From contig QNGE01000909.1 of the NCBI GenBank assembly GCA_008508345.1, forward strand, positions 53,304-117,303: a DNA stretch of 64,000 bases, in the 5' to 3' direction. The translations under genes were made by a program, and so were the position numbers. Shown here piece after piece: positions 50,501 to 64,000 of the stretch; the stretch's first letter is position 1, and each line of letters starts with the position of its first letter. The notes under the pieces are model-generated. The model searched no databases and was not told where the DNA came from. It was given only the letters and a program-made list of their open reading frames with translations. The DNA is from Paragonimus westermani (Eukaryota > Platyhelminthes > Trematoda > Plagiorchiida > Troglotrematidae).

Positions 50501-53105
50501 TGAATACCGAAGTACACATAAGAACATAGTTGCTATTTTCTTTGTTTCCATGATGAAAACTTCAACACGCTTTTCAGCCCATCAGAAATAATTGCGGACA
50601 TCGAGAACGCTGCTTTTTGCCGCATTGAAATCGAAGACCCTCTGGCAAAACCCAAAGTGCATAAACCCACCCTGAACCCAGTCTGGATTGTTCACTGGAA
50701 TAACTGATTAATTCTCGTCTCTATAGTGTTTGCTGTCTCAACCTTGGTGATACCCATACGATTCGCAGCGAATTAGCATACCAGAACGATCACACAGTTT
50801 GCTGTCATAATGCAGTTCAACTTATGACAGTTGGCGAATTAGCATACGTTGCTGGTTGGTAACCAGACCACTCAGATTCACGTAAGCCCACACGCTATAA
50901 AGTGGTCGATGAGCAGACCACTCTTTTTCACTTATTTGGGGTTCCTTTTTACACTAGCCTTGTAACGTAAGAACAACTTCAAACAAACAATCAACTTCTC
51001 AGTCGAACAAAGTTCCAGAAGAACCACTCGAAAAGCACTTTAGTACTCGGTTCATAAGCTGTCTGGATATCGTAGCTTATTCAACATACTTCGAACAGTT
51101 TTGGAAAATCTCCCGATCCGAACTGTTTTTTTATGTTTACGCAATCAGCTTGTTGCTTCGGTTATGCGAACAACGCCTGTCGTCGTTCCGTCACCTTTTT
51201 CAAGGTCAGCTTTCTACCAGCAAACTTGTAGCTGTGAGTTTGAATGGGTGCTGAACAAATTGCGGCTGAACGAGACTACGATAGCTATTTTGTCACCCGT
51301 TACTAATTTGGTGTGCATAAGTAACATTTTGTTTTGATTGTAACCAAACGCCGAGTTGTGAAGTTTTAGTCAGATTCATTATGTGTGAAGTGCTGGTGCA
51401 TGGTATTTTTGGAGCAAAAAGCAACTCAAGTGGCACGGGTAACGTCCAGGTGATAACCTTGGATGAAGATTGAATTCAGGTCAGGTATTAATTGCACAGA
51501 TAATGCATTCGAGACTCTCAAAATTACTGTAATTTGGTGGAAAGTGACAGAATTATACGTTCGTGGAGTCTAGTCTGCTTTTTAAAATTTCGAATTTACA
51601 GGGCATAAAAAATCAGGTTTAAATCTTGTAAACGCAGTACAAAACATATGCGTTCCAATACATCCAAAGCAGGACCTACCAAAAAATAACTCAGCTTATT
51701 TGCTGCTCAAAATGGATAGCTTGATACGTTGACTCTAACGATGAGAACACTGCCACCGTGAGTTTGTGTACCAAGGTTCAAACAGACGCATCTGACAATG
51801 GTAGAATAGAAGGTGAAGAAGAATGTGAGTTAAGCAGGTGCCTTTCTTGATGTGGCTCAGTAATTGACCAATAGTGTATAGAACGACGCTTGCATAAGGC
51901 AGCAAGTTTTGCTTAGCGTATTTTTCACTTTACGCGAATTTCAAACAGGATACTTTGGAAAATGATGGTATAAAACGTCAGGAGAAAAAGGTGAAATTGT
52001 CTGAATCTATTTTAAAATTGAAAACTCGTATGTTCCAACAAGAATGCATGTTCACTACCCTAATAATTTGTCGATTAGCACATCAATTCCAAAATTATGG
52101 GCCACGTGTGGTCTAAGTTTTCCTCAGGCAGTCATTTGGTTTGAACGAAGTATACTGTTGCTTTGAAGATACATATCACTGTCGGAGGACCTTTCTAACG
52201 TATGAATTCATGTTTGTGTTTTACCCAATCGCCTTACCGTCGTAACATTTCTTATCAATAACTTCCTTTATTGTTACTTGATTTAATATATAATTGTACC
52301 AACCTAAGACGAGAATTTATCGAAAACAGTTCTGTTCGCTGAAACCGAAATTGTTTTGTATGAAGTCGTCTTGGCAATCGGACTAAATTGTTCTGAAAAG
52401 ATAGCGAAAACAAAGAGTAAATTAAGGCGAACGTGTTAAGCCCTTCATTTTGGATAACGACTGAAAGCTTGACAGAACTGGAAATAGAAGACAGTCCACG
52501 GAAGTAGACCCAGTTCAAGGGTGTTACTGTGCATATGAGTCGAATAAATATATTAATTCTAACGAAGTATGAGAGTACTGCAGTCAAAAAAGCATAAGGG
52601 GATTCAAAACAGCAAGTGTTAAATTCAAGCTGCCCCTAACGTTCACCTAGAGTTACAACTCATGACATTTCCCCTAGGTTTGGTTACGTGAATAATTCAA
52701 CCGTTATCCAGGAGCTGAAGACCATCTGTAGACCATACTTTCAGTAATCACGAGCTGAACTCCTGATAAAACTGACGCAACGTGTACTTAAATGAGTCTG
52801 ACAGGTTGAAGATGGTGGGCAACTCACGTTAAACTTTCGTAACTTAATGTCTTGAATTTTTTAAAGCGAAAATTTAAAAAATGTCAGAAAAATCACACTG
52901 TGGTCATTTTTCAATCGTTCATTGTACGGAGCGGTAAGTAAAACTCGTAGAAAAATAAACTCTCGGTTAAATGAAACCTAGTGGTTATTTGATCCACTTT
53001 GTGTTAGCACATGTTCAAGCAAGGATTCAGCAAATCTCTACAAAAAATCAGTTGGAAACCATTGTAGAACAATTCATGATCCCTTATACAGGCAAAGTAC
53101 ACCTC

Positions 53106-53122
53106 TCACCCCCAGGGGGTGA
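53106..53122. repeat. Perfect GC-rich palindrome
   Basis: TCACCCCC and GGGGGTGA flank a single A. It lies inside overlapping open frames of unknown meaning. Confidence 0.6.
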
Positions 53123-54480
53123 ATATGAACTATTGAGTAAGACAGTAGTTTTGTTCAATACTAACCACTGGGGTGCGTCAGACAAATGGTTGTCTGTTGG
53201 AAGCGCTTGTTGACAACCTAGCGTTACCAAATAAGTTTCATACGTGCAACAATCAAACCAGATCTGCATATAACATAAGAACCAGTCTGAAATTGATGAC
53301 TTCTTAGGCTGTTTAATAAGCACAAATATGTTTACCAGTGTAACTTTGCATATAGCTGACATACAGAAGTGAATCATTACTCCACGGAAGGCTTCCGGTC
53401 CATAAATTCTCAGCGCTGTTCGCCTTTCGCGCTTGGAGACGGTTATACTTTGTTTCATCCAAAAAAGTAAAATGGAGGAATCTTTCGTTATTACCGCAAT
53501 CTTGTGTTTGCTTCTATACATGAAATGGCTTCAAGTTAGTTTCTGATCAAATTCAAAATAAATCTTTAAAACCGACTTTACAGTTTATCGACATAACAAG
53601 TATTTTCGTGACGAAACTCACAAGTGTCGACAAATACTTTCAAAGTACTTTAGCTGGTTCTGTTTACTAACAACTTAAGATAGACTGTGTCAGACGGAAA
53701 AATTTATTCGTACGCCGATTCATGACAAGATACACGACACGTTACCTGTCCTGGTGTGTAACGACAGTAAAACCAGTGTAATTAAGATACTTTTCTTATC
53801 AAGCAGGAGGACATCGTTTACTTAATGCTGCTACATTCCGCAACAATCTTTGGGTTCTTGTTAGGTTCAAGGGTTTTGACTCTTTTCATCCATAGTGGTT
53901 TAAGGTCAACAGATTTGTAAATATCTAGCTGGTTGCTAGTGATTTTGTGTTCAGTCTAATTAAGACTGCGTTTTTTCGTTACGCTCTACTTGTTTCTGAC
54001 CCACTGCGGACGATGCTGTTTGACCGGACAGTGCGACCAACCACCCGTACAGGTCTGATGCGATGCAACTAGTTAATCACAAGAATTGGTCCATGAAGTA
54101 AGACATTTCCAACCGACAACTAGGATAAAATTTGAATCATGAAGTTGAATGTACTGTATGTGAAACTTGACATTTGCAAAACCCATTCCAGTAAACCTGT
54201 TGTCGAAACTCCTACACAGCCTGTCAAAAGGATTTTATTCCGCGATGTAAGCCAGAATCTAGATAGTTTGCCAATCATCTTTCCACGGTTTTGGCCCTCT
54301 AATCTAAATGATTACTTATTTCTATTTGTGTTCCCCAAAGCACGCTGTTGAATTGGCTTGGAAGCTGATAGTAGCGATGGATATCTATTGGTACCGAAGT
54401 GTGCAGTAGGCAGAGGTGGTTTAGACAGTGCTGATTACTGATTTTTGCAAAAACCGATTAAATATTTAATACAAGAAACA

Positions 54481-54506
54481 TTTATTTATTATTATTATTA
54501 TTTATT
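54481..54506. repeat. TTA/TTTA microsatellite
   Basis: Runs of TTTA then TTA repeats in an AT-rich neighbourhood. Confidence 0.75.
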
Positions 54507-57500
54507 GAAGATGAATGGAAATTTTTGTTATTAGTTCGGTACTGTTCAAAAGTTTTTGTCATTCATGTTAAATCAGATGGCGCGTAGTCCTGTTGGGCAG
54601 CCAATTGTTACTCGAAAAGTAAAACTTTCTACCGAGTTCACGAACTTAAGTTATTTTGTGATTAGCTGCCTGAAAACATTTCTTATTATGGGACCTCCCA
54701 TGTTCATGTAGAGTTGGATTTTTGACGAACAAAGACAGCCGTCACTGCAACTCTGTAGTTCATGTTTTGCACACGTTTTCAGATCAGGTGAATGTGATAA
54801 TATCAATGTGAAAATCCGTTAGTTTAACTTCTTACAAATTTCTCTTAGATCACTCAAAATATACGTATCCCGTATGGGTTTCATCTAATATCTTTCGTGT
54901 TGTCAATTCCAGAAGATTTTGGTGGCAACTGTAGTGTTAACGTGCAAAGTTCCGGTACCTCCCGTTGCTGTGACACACTTTTGTCAGTTATGCTTGTTAT
55001 CCTGACATCCGTTGGAATTTAGAATGAATGTCACTTTTGATCCATTAACAACTAATCTAAAGTCTGACCAACACAAAATCTAAAGTGTACACCGGTTTAA
55101 AAATTATTCCTTAGACATGGATGATTTAGGTTCTGGCGACCTGGTCCTCCAGATTCACTGCAAACAGTGACGGGGTTACTGTTGCAAAGTTTGATCTAAT
55201 GGGTCGGTGATTGCGGCAGTGAGAAAGACCGGGTACGGAGGTCTTTTAAACAAGAATCGTATAACACTTGCTTCTTGTTAGCTGAGTCTTTTGCCAAGCA
55301 GAGAATTTTACCACCCATGTTCTGATTGGTGAAGTATCTTGTATAGCAATTTGTATACAATTGTTTTGTAAATATTTAACACCGCTGCTTTCCTGCCTTC
55401 TCTTAGCTTATTTTCACCGCATTACTTTGGAAACTATACCGCTCATTACTTGTTGACTTGGAAGACTTAAACCAAGTACAGTCGATCGGTTGGTAACAGG
55501 TTATTCGTGACCGTCCTAGACTAACGTAGGCAGGTAACTATGAGCATATGGCGTAAAATTTAATCAACGTCTGGTCATCTAACGGTTCACTATCAACATC
55601 ACAATTTATAATTTGTTTCACATAGCAACTACTTGCACACAGTCGGGCCGGAAAATGTACGAACAACTTTTTGAATCTGCATTGAACAGAATCGGCCTGA
55701 AAATTTTGTTAAAAACTGTGAGTGCTTATTTGACGAACCGGTTAACGACGGCCACTGACACATTATTGTTAGTTAAGTAACACGACAGAAGTTGCACACA
55801 ATCTAATCTACTTTGTCACTTTCGGCCTGAAAACAATCAAGTGTGATAGAAAAATTCATCCATCTAGGGGAATAAGCTTTAACCTAATTATCGCCGGTTA
55901 GTTTCTCATTCACTTAGACTGGGTGGACATCGTTTACACTTGGGCCGATCGTTTGTTTTCCGTTCACAATTCACTTGCTTACACCTGACGCAACGCTTAT
56001 TTTCATCAAAATAAATGCTGGATTAAGGGCGATTTACAACTGCCATAAAAGCAACCTCAGACCCGGTTTAGTAAAATGCATACACACTCAGACTTCTCGA
56101 ATGATGACCTTCCAACGAGGTTCATTTCTACCTGAAGTGTTCAAGTAGACTATATAAGCGGTGAAGCCATAGAACCGGAGAAGTTAGGAAAAATGCTGCG
56201 TACTGGACTGAGTGATCTTGTTGACCCTTCTCTTTTATACTTTGGGAGTGGTTTGCTCGTGATATTGTTATCAACTCACACTATGTTCAACAGCATTAGT
56301 TAGTTTTGAGTTTGCAACCAGGACGCTGAACCTCGCGGACAAAAGTGTTTAGCACGCTCCATTAGACCTGAAACACACTCCGCTTTGAGAATGGCCCCTG
56401 GATCGTGTTTTGGCTTTGTAAAGTATCACTTTCTCATAGAAATACCAATAAAAATCCGTTTCACTGCTCAACGACGAATCAGTTTGTGCTTTTCTCTTTA
56501 GTTTGATGAGGGGAGTGTGAACACTCTCAATGTAACATGGGACGATCATCAATGCCTGAGGAGATGCATGGTTATTGTTATGTGGTTGGATATACTCTTT
56601 CGTCCAGTTTGTATGTCACGTTAATGAAAAGCGCATTCAGTGAGGGTGTTCAAATTGTCATTATCAACTCTCGACGGTTGCCTATTCCTAGCCATAACAA
56701 CAAGTGCACCAGCTCCAAATTCTAAAACTCCGTTGTTAGCTAACTTGAACGGCAATCGTACCTGGGTTTCTTATTGTGCAAATGATCTCAACTGTCGCAA
56801 CTTATTCATGACCCTGAGAACTTGAGACTAATTTGTGAGGCCACTGAAGAATTTGTTCCAACACAATAAAAACTGTAGGGTTTGCAATACTGAAAGTGGA
56901 AGAATAAAGCTGGAAGAAAGGCAAAAGCAGGTTTCTTTTTGATGGGGTCTGTTAGATGGCATGTTGGTGAGCATTGATGATGAACCATTTCGGCAATGCT
57001 TCGGCACACTGAAACGTCTATTCGTCAACTTAAAATACTGTTTATGGCGTCACTTTCAGAATGGATTATTTAACTTGTGCGCTGATCGTACAGATTTAGG
57101 ATCACAATTGTTTACTCCACGTAGACTGCGTAGCGCCCAACGATTCGTTTGGCAAGTTCCAGGACGGTTGGTTTTAATTTGATATCATGGACAGAAAAAT
57201 CCGGTGTTACGAAGATCTTCCAAAAAAGAAAGTAGTGATTCACTTACTGTGAAGTGTCACGCGACGTTGGTAAGTAATCACATCAAAACTACCGCTACGT
57301 GTACTACCTGGACACTCTTAATAGTTAGAATATTTACTATCCCCTAAATTCAGTTCATGCGATCGTGGAACATATGCAGTGTTGTTCCAAACTCTATGTA
57401 TCACATGTGCTTGTAGACCTACCTCAAAAGTACAGGGCGATTTGACCGTCCTGTGACTAACCCAATGCGTTATGCTGTTGAGCTTAAACTTGTATTGTGT

Positions 57501-59680
57501 ACTGAACTCATAGGCGAAAGGACGTTTTTTTGCGGCAGTATGAATAGCTGGATAAATATTTATGTTCGGTGACTTTTTCTCCGATATACCGTAACGAATC
57601 AGCCTTGTATTGTTTGTAAGCTAAAAGTAAACATAGTCCGGCGAATTACTTTCCCATTTGGTTTTTGAATAACTGCCATTTTGACCTTGTCTTTAGACTG
57701 CAATGTTTACCGCCGGAATGTTTGCTCAATGCGAGTCAGCTTTATTCCGGTGTTGCTGTGACGTCAGCAGACACGAATAATTTCGAGGTTATTCCCGTAA
57801 ACCACGTGAACATTGCACGGAAGTTTTTCTGGCCGTTTATTCATTGAGATTACTGGTATGTGGACAATTGAAGCATTAATTATATTCGTTTACAACCAGT
57901 TAGCAATTACGATTCCTACTGACTAGGTACTTCCAGCACCTTCGGCTTCCAACCAAAATGGCACGAAATGACTCTGTCTGACACACATGACTACAGGTTT
58001 CTGGATCATTCGCCAAATGTTCAACTTATCAGTCATCACTTTCTCAGGGTTCCCTAAAACGATACAGGAGATGTTGCATATCAGTGAGCATCCGAAAATT
58101 CTCTATTCAGCAGAATTTACCGCTAATTGGTAGTCCAATCTTTTGGCGAATTAATCAAATGTTTCTGTTTGGTATAAACCAGTAATCATAACTTATATCT
58201 TATTAGAAGTAAAAACACCATGTTTGGGAGGGGGTTAATTTCGGATCAGCCTTTCACAGTGACCGACGCCCAATGATACCTATGCATACCAATCACCACA
58301 ATTGGCTTGCTTCACCACTTGTGGTTTCACTCACAGACCGAATTTCAATTATGAACCCGAAGAAACAAGGCTAAGATGCGCGTGAGTGAAAGCTTTTGTG
58401 TCAAGCACGCCAGTGCAGGTTGGTCAGATTGTAAACTGAAAAGAAAGTGAGATTCTTGTCTCTCGAGAAAGAAACAGACCTTACTGGTAGGGTCTAAGTT
58501 GGGAAGAAAGGTATTGAAAATATATGGCATGAAATAATTCATTAAAGGGATATATGTTATCAAACTTCAAGTGGGAGGAGAAGAGAAAGTGCAGACTGGA
58601 ACTCTGAATGAAAAACAAGTAGAACATTCATCACACAGTGGACCATCAAAACCATTGAGAAGAAATAGTAGGCGGCCTAAATAACCCAGGTTTCTGGAAA
58701 AGAAGACCGAGTGATTTACCAGGCGACAGCGGTTGTTAATTAATACGAACGAAAAGGTTGACAATTAATACAACTTATTTGACTTTAACGTACTTCTTTT
58801 CTCTTCACTGACGGTATACGATTGGTTTGCTGATGACCTACTAATCCCAGACGGTCAACGCATTCGTGACCGCACACATCACCGCGCGATACAGCCGTGT
58901 TACTATGTCCTATGGCACCGATGGTTACCTTACGTACCACGCGTTTCCGTTCACGGCCGCTCAGCTGTTCCTCATTAAAATTACGCATGCCGGTTCAGAA
59001 AAAGGCTGTCTTCTAATGATCTAAGATCGATATTATAACACGGTAGACTCGTCTGAATGACATTCTGGTCTCTTCGGTTTTGATTGCCGAGATTTCGTGT
59101 ATCTAATTTCAGTTGCCCGTAAAGCAGCTGCTTTAGAATCCGGTAATCACCAATCCTACATACGTATCCTAGCTAACAAATCTGGATGAACGTCAGCATA
59201 GTTTCACTCCCTTCCACATCCACTCGCCGTGGCAACTCAGTGTCTGGAACTACGTCTGACTATGAAATGACCAAGTTATGTCTTAGGTATTGCAGATGGA
59301 AGCACCATAGTGAATACATCGTGCGTGATGCACACACAAGGCGCAATACAGATGAAGAAAACAGATTACCCTTCAATTTATTATTGAGTGATTCGGCAGA
59401 TTCGTCAATTTGAAGGAGTTAAATGGATTGGATTGGACAATCGTATCGATACGAAGTCAACTAATGATTCCCCGAAGTCTACGGCTAATCAGTGTCGGCA
59501 AGGCGAACAGACTGTTATGTCAGCGCGGGAACTGATCAGGATGGCACGCTGCTCCAGCATCGTACTTTTTTATAACCAGCACCGGAGTAAAACGAGTCGT
59601 TCAAGTGCGTCACACCCAGTTTTAGCCGGTCCGCAGATCTGCTACTGTTTCATGTTGGCAACTATTTACATGTGGTGGTA

Positions 59681-60020
59681 ACTTTCCAATCAGATGGGCA
59701 ATTATCCAGACTGTTTTTAAATTAAACATTACACTCAAGGTTCTCTCTTGTTAGGGCTCGTCAATGGTGCATAGTTCTGTTACGGGTAATACTAGGAATT
59801 TGGTCCCGTCTTTATAAGACATCCGTGTGGAGCACTGCACCACAGAATTCACAATAGGCACGACTTACTCACCATACGTAAACTCTCAAGCACCTTCAGT
59901 TGTGAACAGCGATCAGGTTTTTTCTATTTTGATGATAAGCAGTTCCTGCCCGTTATCCCCAGTCGGTTAGGATTTCCTAGACAGGTCGAAATCTTTGGTT
60001 TCATTGAACCTGCTCAGCAT
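59681..60020 (-). repeat. tRNA-like interspersed repeat, copy 2
   Basis: In reverse orientation this stretch follows the order of copy 1. The GGTTAGGATTTCC...GACAGGTCGAAATC block (near 59963-59992) matches the upstream part. The GTGAACAGCGATCAGG and GGCACGAC blocks match the middle, and GGGCTCGTCAATGGTGCAT (59755-59773) matches the arm. The B box is lost, so it is an old, inactive copy. Confidence 0.55.
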
Positions 60021-63000
60021 TCTTTCATGAGTATTCGAGGGTTCCTTTAATTATTTTAGGCTGTACTTCAAGCAGCTTTTTGGTGTTTATCGTACCCTCA
60101 GGTTCAGCGAGTATTCGGAATTGTTTTTCACTAGCTATTGTTGTAAACTCCCCTCCAAGTGTAGGTGAGCTGGTAAGTCGGATAAAAAACGAGTTGCTCC
60201 GTTGGAAACACGGAAGATAATATTGTGTTTGAAGAGCTACAGTCGTTACCCAATAGCCAGGTAGTTACGACTTAATGCAAGACGTAGTTTATCACTTACG
60301 TGATTTTTTGAGATTCAACCTCAACTAAATCCCATTTTAAAAAACGGCTTCATTTACATTTTTTTCACATGACGCTTTCTGGATAACCTTAGATCAGTAG
60401 AACCTGCCCCAGAGACTCTTCCTCACTACTGATGCTGTTATCGGTACTTAGTTATTCGACTCCGCGGAGCAAGGTTCGAACTGCGATACAACGCATACGA
60501 AGAAACTTGAAGACTGGTTAATCTGTGTTGCCTTTCGATAAACAGCACGATGCGGTAAATCACCTTTGCCTTGTTCGATCACAATTCCCAAGAACAATAG
60601 GCAGTTCCCTATTTCCTTCATAAGAATTTGCCAAATTTGGATGAGAGGAACTCAGCGGAGTTTATTGCTGGTTCGAATGTCCTACATTAGTCAAATTAAT
60701 ATTACGTCGATTTGGTGTTTGTGCAGCGTCACAGTCAATCAAATCTGTGAATAGTTCCCTTGACAACCTGCTTTACTCTCTACCCTCACGAAGTGAAGTG
60801 TACAAGTAAAAGGTAAGGAAAGTCGATTCACGTAAATGAAGACGTTAATTAACGTATCTTGCGGGTACAAGCTCAACAATGGTGACTCCACAGTGACAGG
60901 CTAGTAAACGTTTACAGCCAGAGATGTGGATGGTCGCGAACTCTCTAGCCAGGGAGGAGGCAGTAATCAACATTGTTCAGAAGAATGAACAAAACCTTCG
61001 TAACCTTGAACACTTCACTGCATGGCTGCTCCATGCTGTTTTCTCACCAGTAACCACAACACTGAACAACGCGCTATGTGGCGAATACTCCATAGGCATA
61101 CAGAGTATCTAACTGGACTAGCTCAGACCGTGTGTTTTCACTGTTCCTGACATAGGCTGCAAATTAACACGTTTTTACAGATGCGCGCCAAATCAGTACT
61201 GCGTTTCCTACTCGGTTGGTCGGTTTGCTAGCTGATGAATGACAGAGACAGCAGTGTAATACACATGATGTAGAATTAAAATCTTGTCATCTTTTCTTGA
61301 TCTTCAGTGATTTTGCTGATTTCCATAACAAACAGAAACTAGTAGATCCACAGGAACGTTATGTATTCCCAATTACTGCATAAAGAAAAGAAAACAACAT
61401 GTTGGCTTTCTATCTGATGCGAGTCATCCAACAGATGCACAGCGCAGCTATACTGAGTTTCTTCCGTCCCACCAGGTCCTTACCACTCTCCCGAATAAAA
61501 GATGCGGATACCGAGACTGTTTATTTTACATTGCGTTCACCAGTTTGCCTACAGACACCACTACATTTGCTTTGGACAATCAGGTCGATGCTCGTTTCTA
61601 AGGATGAAGAAATGCTTTCTCAAATATGTCCTAGGCTTAACACACGGCGTGACCTGACATTATTCCGTTAGAATGTACAAATCGAATTTTTCCATTTCCG
61701 AGCCCCATTATTGAAAAATGATACGAGCAATCTGTAGAGCTTTTTCTGTGCGCCGACGTTCAATTGTAAAAGCGGCATTTTTAAGTTACTCGAAGCGTTG
61801 CTTGTTATGCTTGACAAGACGGTCTCATATGAGCAAAATTCGGTCAACTTGAGCATCCGTATACCATGCATTTAGTTAAGTGCAAATTAATGCATGTGTG
61901 TACAAATTCGATTTCTTTTATTCGTTAAATTATTCCCTGTCCTACAGCTGTCATATCTGTTGTGAGTATACTCACTGACACTGTTATCTTGCTAATTAGG
62001 CTTAAATTCATTAGTCTATGATGGTATTGTACGTGCAAAATTTCGCATGCATTTCGAAAGTCTAAACATTGTTTTTGTTCAGGGACACATGTCATTTACT
62101 CGATTGTTCTGCGGGCATAAAGTAAGAGTATTCATAAACACAGCGAGCAAATGAAAGTGTTTTCTTATAATACTATACAAAATAATACCTCACAAAGGGA
62201 AATTTGTATCATCGCACTGATCAGATGGAAACTGTCGATCTCATGGCCATGATATGTGGTCTATTGAATAATGGGCCTTCTTGCACGAATTAATCATCTG
62301 TACATGAGAATCAACCGTCGCCCACCTCGAGGTCTATCTAAACTTACCGATTAGATACAATGCCATGGAAACACTCACTCATGGACTAATGAGATTCATT
62401 ACATAGAAGTTTGTTACCCCAAATCTAACGACTGGTTGGCGAATAAAAGGAAGTTTACCACGGTTCATACTGGCAATCCAGACCAGATCCACTAAGCCGC
62501 CTCAAGTGCATCAGTAATGATTCCAGCACAGAAAGAACTAATGATATAACACTTAAACTTTGGCAAAACGAACACGGCTCATTTTGGTTAAACTCTCACA
62601 CAAACCATCAGTCACCATTAGGTGTAGAACTCCAAGTTGTCGGTTAGAAAGTAGTTTCCCTCCTGTCGGAAGAACTCCTTTGTGTGCTTGGCAGAAATGA
62701 GCACACGTAATTGCTCAAAGTCCTTAAGGCCTTATACACCACGTGTAGACTCATATCCTTCCGGATTCCCCGGACTCGCGATGGATCTAAACTTTATTTT
62801 GTTGGCATTCCGATAATTTCGTCTTGGCTAGAGTTTTATGTTGCTGGTTTCATTGTTAGTTCTTCAAGATAAGTGTGTGAAACACTGGACTGTGTTAGTG
62901 AAACTCGTTGGGATTGGAAAAACAAAAGGTTGCCGACCTCAGTAACTTCAGTTTGTTTCGTTCACTGCAAAAAAACGACAAAAATAGGCATAGTTTTAGG

Positions 63001-64000
63001 AAAGGCAAGTGGTGCGGCTTATCGGTTCTTGCGTCATCGGTTTCTATCTAATGTGAAGTGTACCTGCCTTTTGATCGAGTCACTTTTCCTGGTATCACAT
63101 GGACAAATCGCTTTTATAATTACTGACCGTGAATAGCTTACTCACCCTCCCTTATATACGACTGGCCGTTCAGTTGCAATTTCATCAGCAGACAGACTGG
63201 CAGAAACTGTGTCTGCTACAACAAATGGTTGAATGTCTTTCTTCTTTCCCAAACAGAAAATTGAATCGCGTTGCTTTTCACTGGTCGGTCAGCGGTCGAA
63301 CGCCGCATCTTAACTTATTATTTGAGAGACACATCTTGTAAACAAGTTACTATGTCAACCCGGTCACCTCGTTCATTGTAGCCTCATTCTACCCCATCCC
63401 CAAAAATCTGTCTGCTACCAAGACCACGACGATTAAGCAACAAACAGTAGTGTTGTATCCATTAAAGCTTGTGATCCACTGTACCAGCTGTTGTATTTAC
63501 TCCGATCAATAGTAGTTTTCTCATTCCGACTGTTTTCAGTGTGCAGCCTACAGGAGAAAGCAAAACGCCCACAGTCAAGCTTTTACCTTCTTGCTATTCT
63601 AGACGTGAGCAAGAGTTCGCTTTGAAATGCCTGTTTTCTTTCTGTGTTGATCAGCCAGGTTGAAAAGATTAGAATTTTAAATATGAACAAATAAAACTGA
63701 TTTAGCTGAACAGAATGTGCCCGATGAATAAGTTATTCGTGGACCTTCATATGACTACGTGCAATCAAACGGTCAAAAGCGTGGCGAACGCCAGTTTAAT
63801 ATTGTTGAGCATGTTCTGATGATGCATGCCTTACACTGGTAGTCCAGAACCTGCGCCCGATCGGAACGTTAATATTCTCTCTTCTTTTTGTTCTGTGTAT
63901 AAAATAACAGATATAATTAACAGTTGCCGTCTTATCAACCACCCATATTGCCGGATCCCCCTTCCCAAACAAAGAACAATCGACGAAACGTTTATTTGAG
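60021..64000. other. Noncoding stretch to window end
   Basis: No recognised gene. The open frames at 61399-61671 and 62873-63136 are short and unassigned. Positions 61222-61278 share two blocks with 50210-50316. The window ends in unremarkable sequence. Confidence 0.5.

Larger units (their letters stand above)
47506..59640. other. Gene-poor stretch
   Basis: No recognised gene. Positions 48770-48835 share a 17-base identical block with 2514-2530. Positions 50210-50316 share two short blocks in order with 61222-61278. Overlapping unassigned frames occur at 52971-53213 (plus) and 53084-53521 (minus, 145 codons, ATG start). A perfect GC-rich palindrome lies at 53106-53122 and a TTA microsatellite at 54481-54506. 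Nothing else can be named. Confidence 0.5.

Noticed and set aside
53084..53521. A 145-codon minus-strand gene
   Set aside because: It overlaps an equally plausible plus-strand frame (52971-53213) and neither has a recognisable domain.
1..64000. A CRISPR array, operon or bacterial contig
   Set aside because: No regularly spaced repeats and no dense coding were seen. Splice signals, LTR elements and NHP2 indicate a eukaryote.

Overview
The window reads as nuclear DNA from an animal with a large, repeat-rich, intron-rich genome. Coding density is very low, there are no operons, and splice acceptors of the form pyrimidine tract plus CAG are visible. The one clearly intact protein gene is a eukaryotic/archaeal-type L7Ae-family protein, NHP2. 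A flatworm, probably a digenean trematode, is my best guess. It rests on the NHP2 sequence style and on a gypsy-type LTR element whose primer-binding site fits tRNA-Trp, as in the CsRn1 group first described from liver flukes. That placement is an inference and was not tested.

Layout: positions 1-9185 are AT-leaning noncoding DNA with TG/CA-TA low-complexity patches and only short, overlapping open frames. Positions 9186-14455 hold the most striking structure, an LTR - internal - LTR - internal - LTR array on the minus strand. It has three 297-bp LTRs and two internal segments of 2185 and 2186 bp, all nearly identical, flanked by one CATG duplication. Each internal segment has a tRNA-Trp-like primer-binding site, a polypurine tract and a broken gag, but no pol long enough to function. 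NHP2 follows at 15887-16339, with a splice acceptor 43 nt upstream of its ATG and no intron in the coding region.

From 16.3 kb to the end no complete gene was recognised. That part contains diverged interspersed repeats, including a family with a tRNA-like internal promoter at 24.3-24.7 kb, 18.9-19.1 kb and 59.7-60.0 kb. It also has a 169-bp near-perfect foldback at 27.0-27.2 kb, several short hairpins and microsatellites, and two stretches that look like decayed coding sequence (25.64-26.2 kb and 47.1-47.5 kb). Much of it could be intron or intergenic sequence; I cannot tell which. I found no CRISPR array, rRNA or functional tRNA gene.
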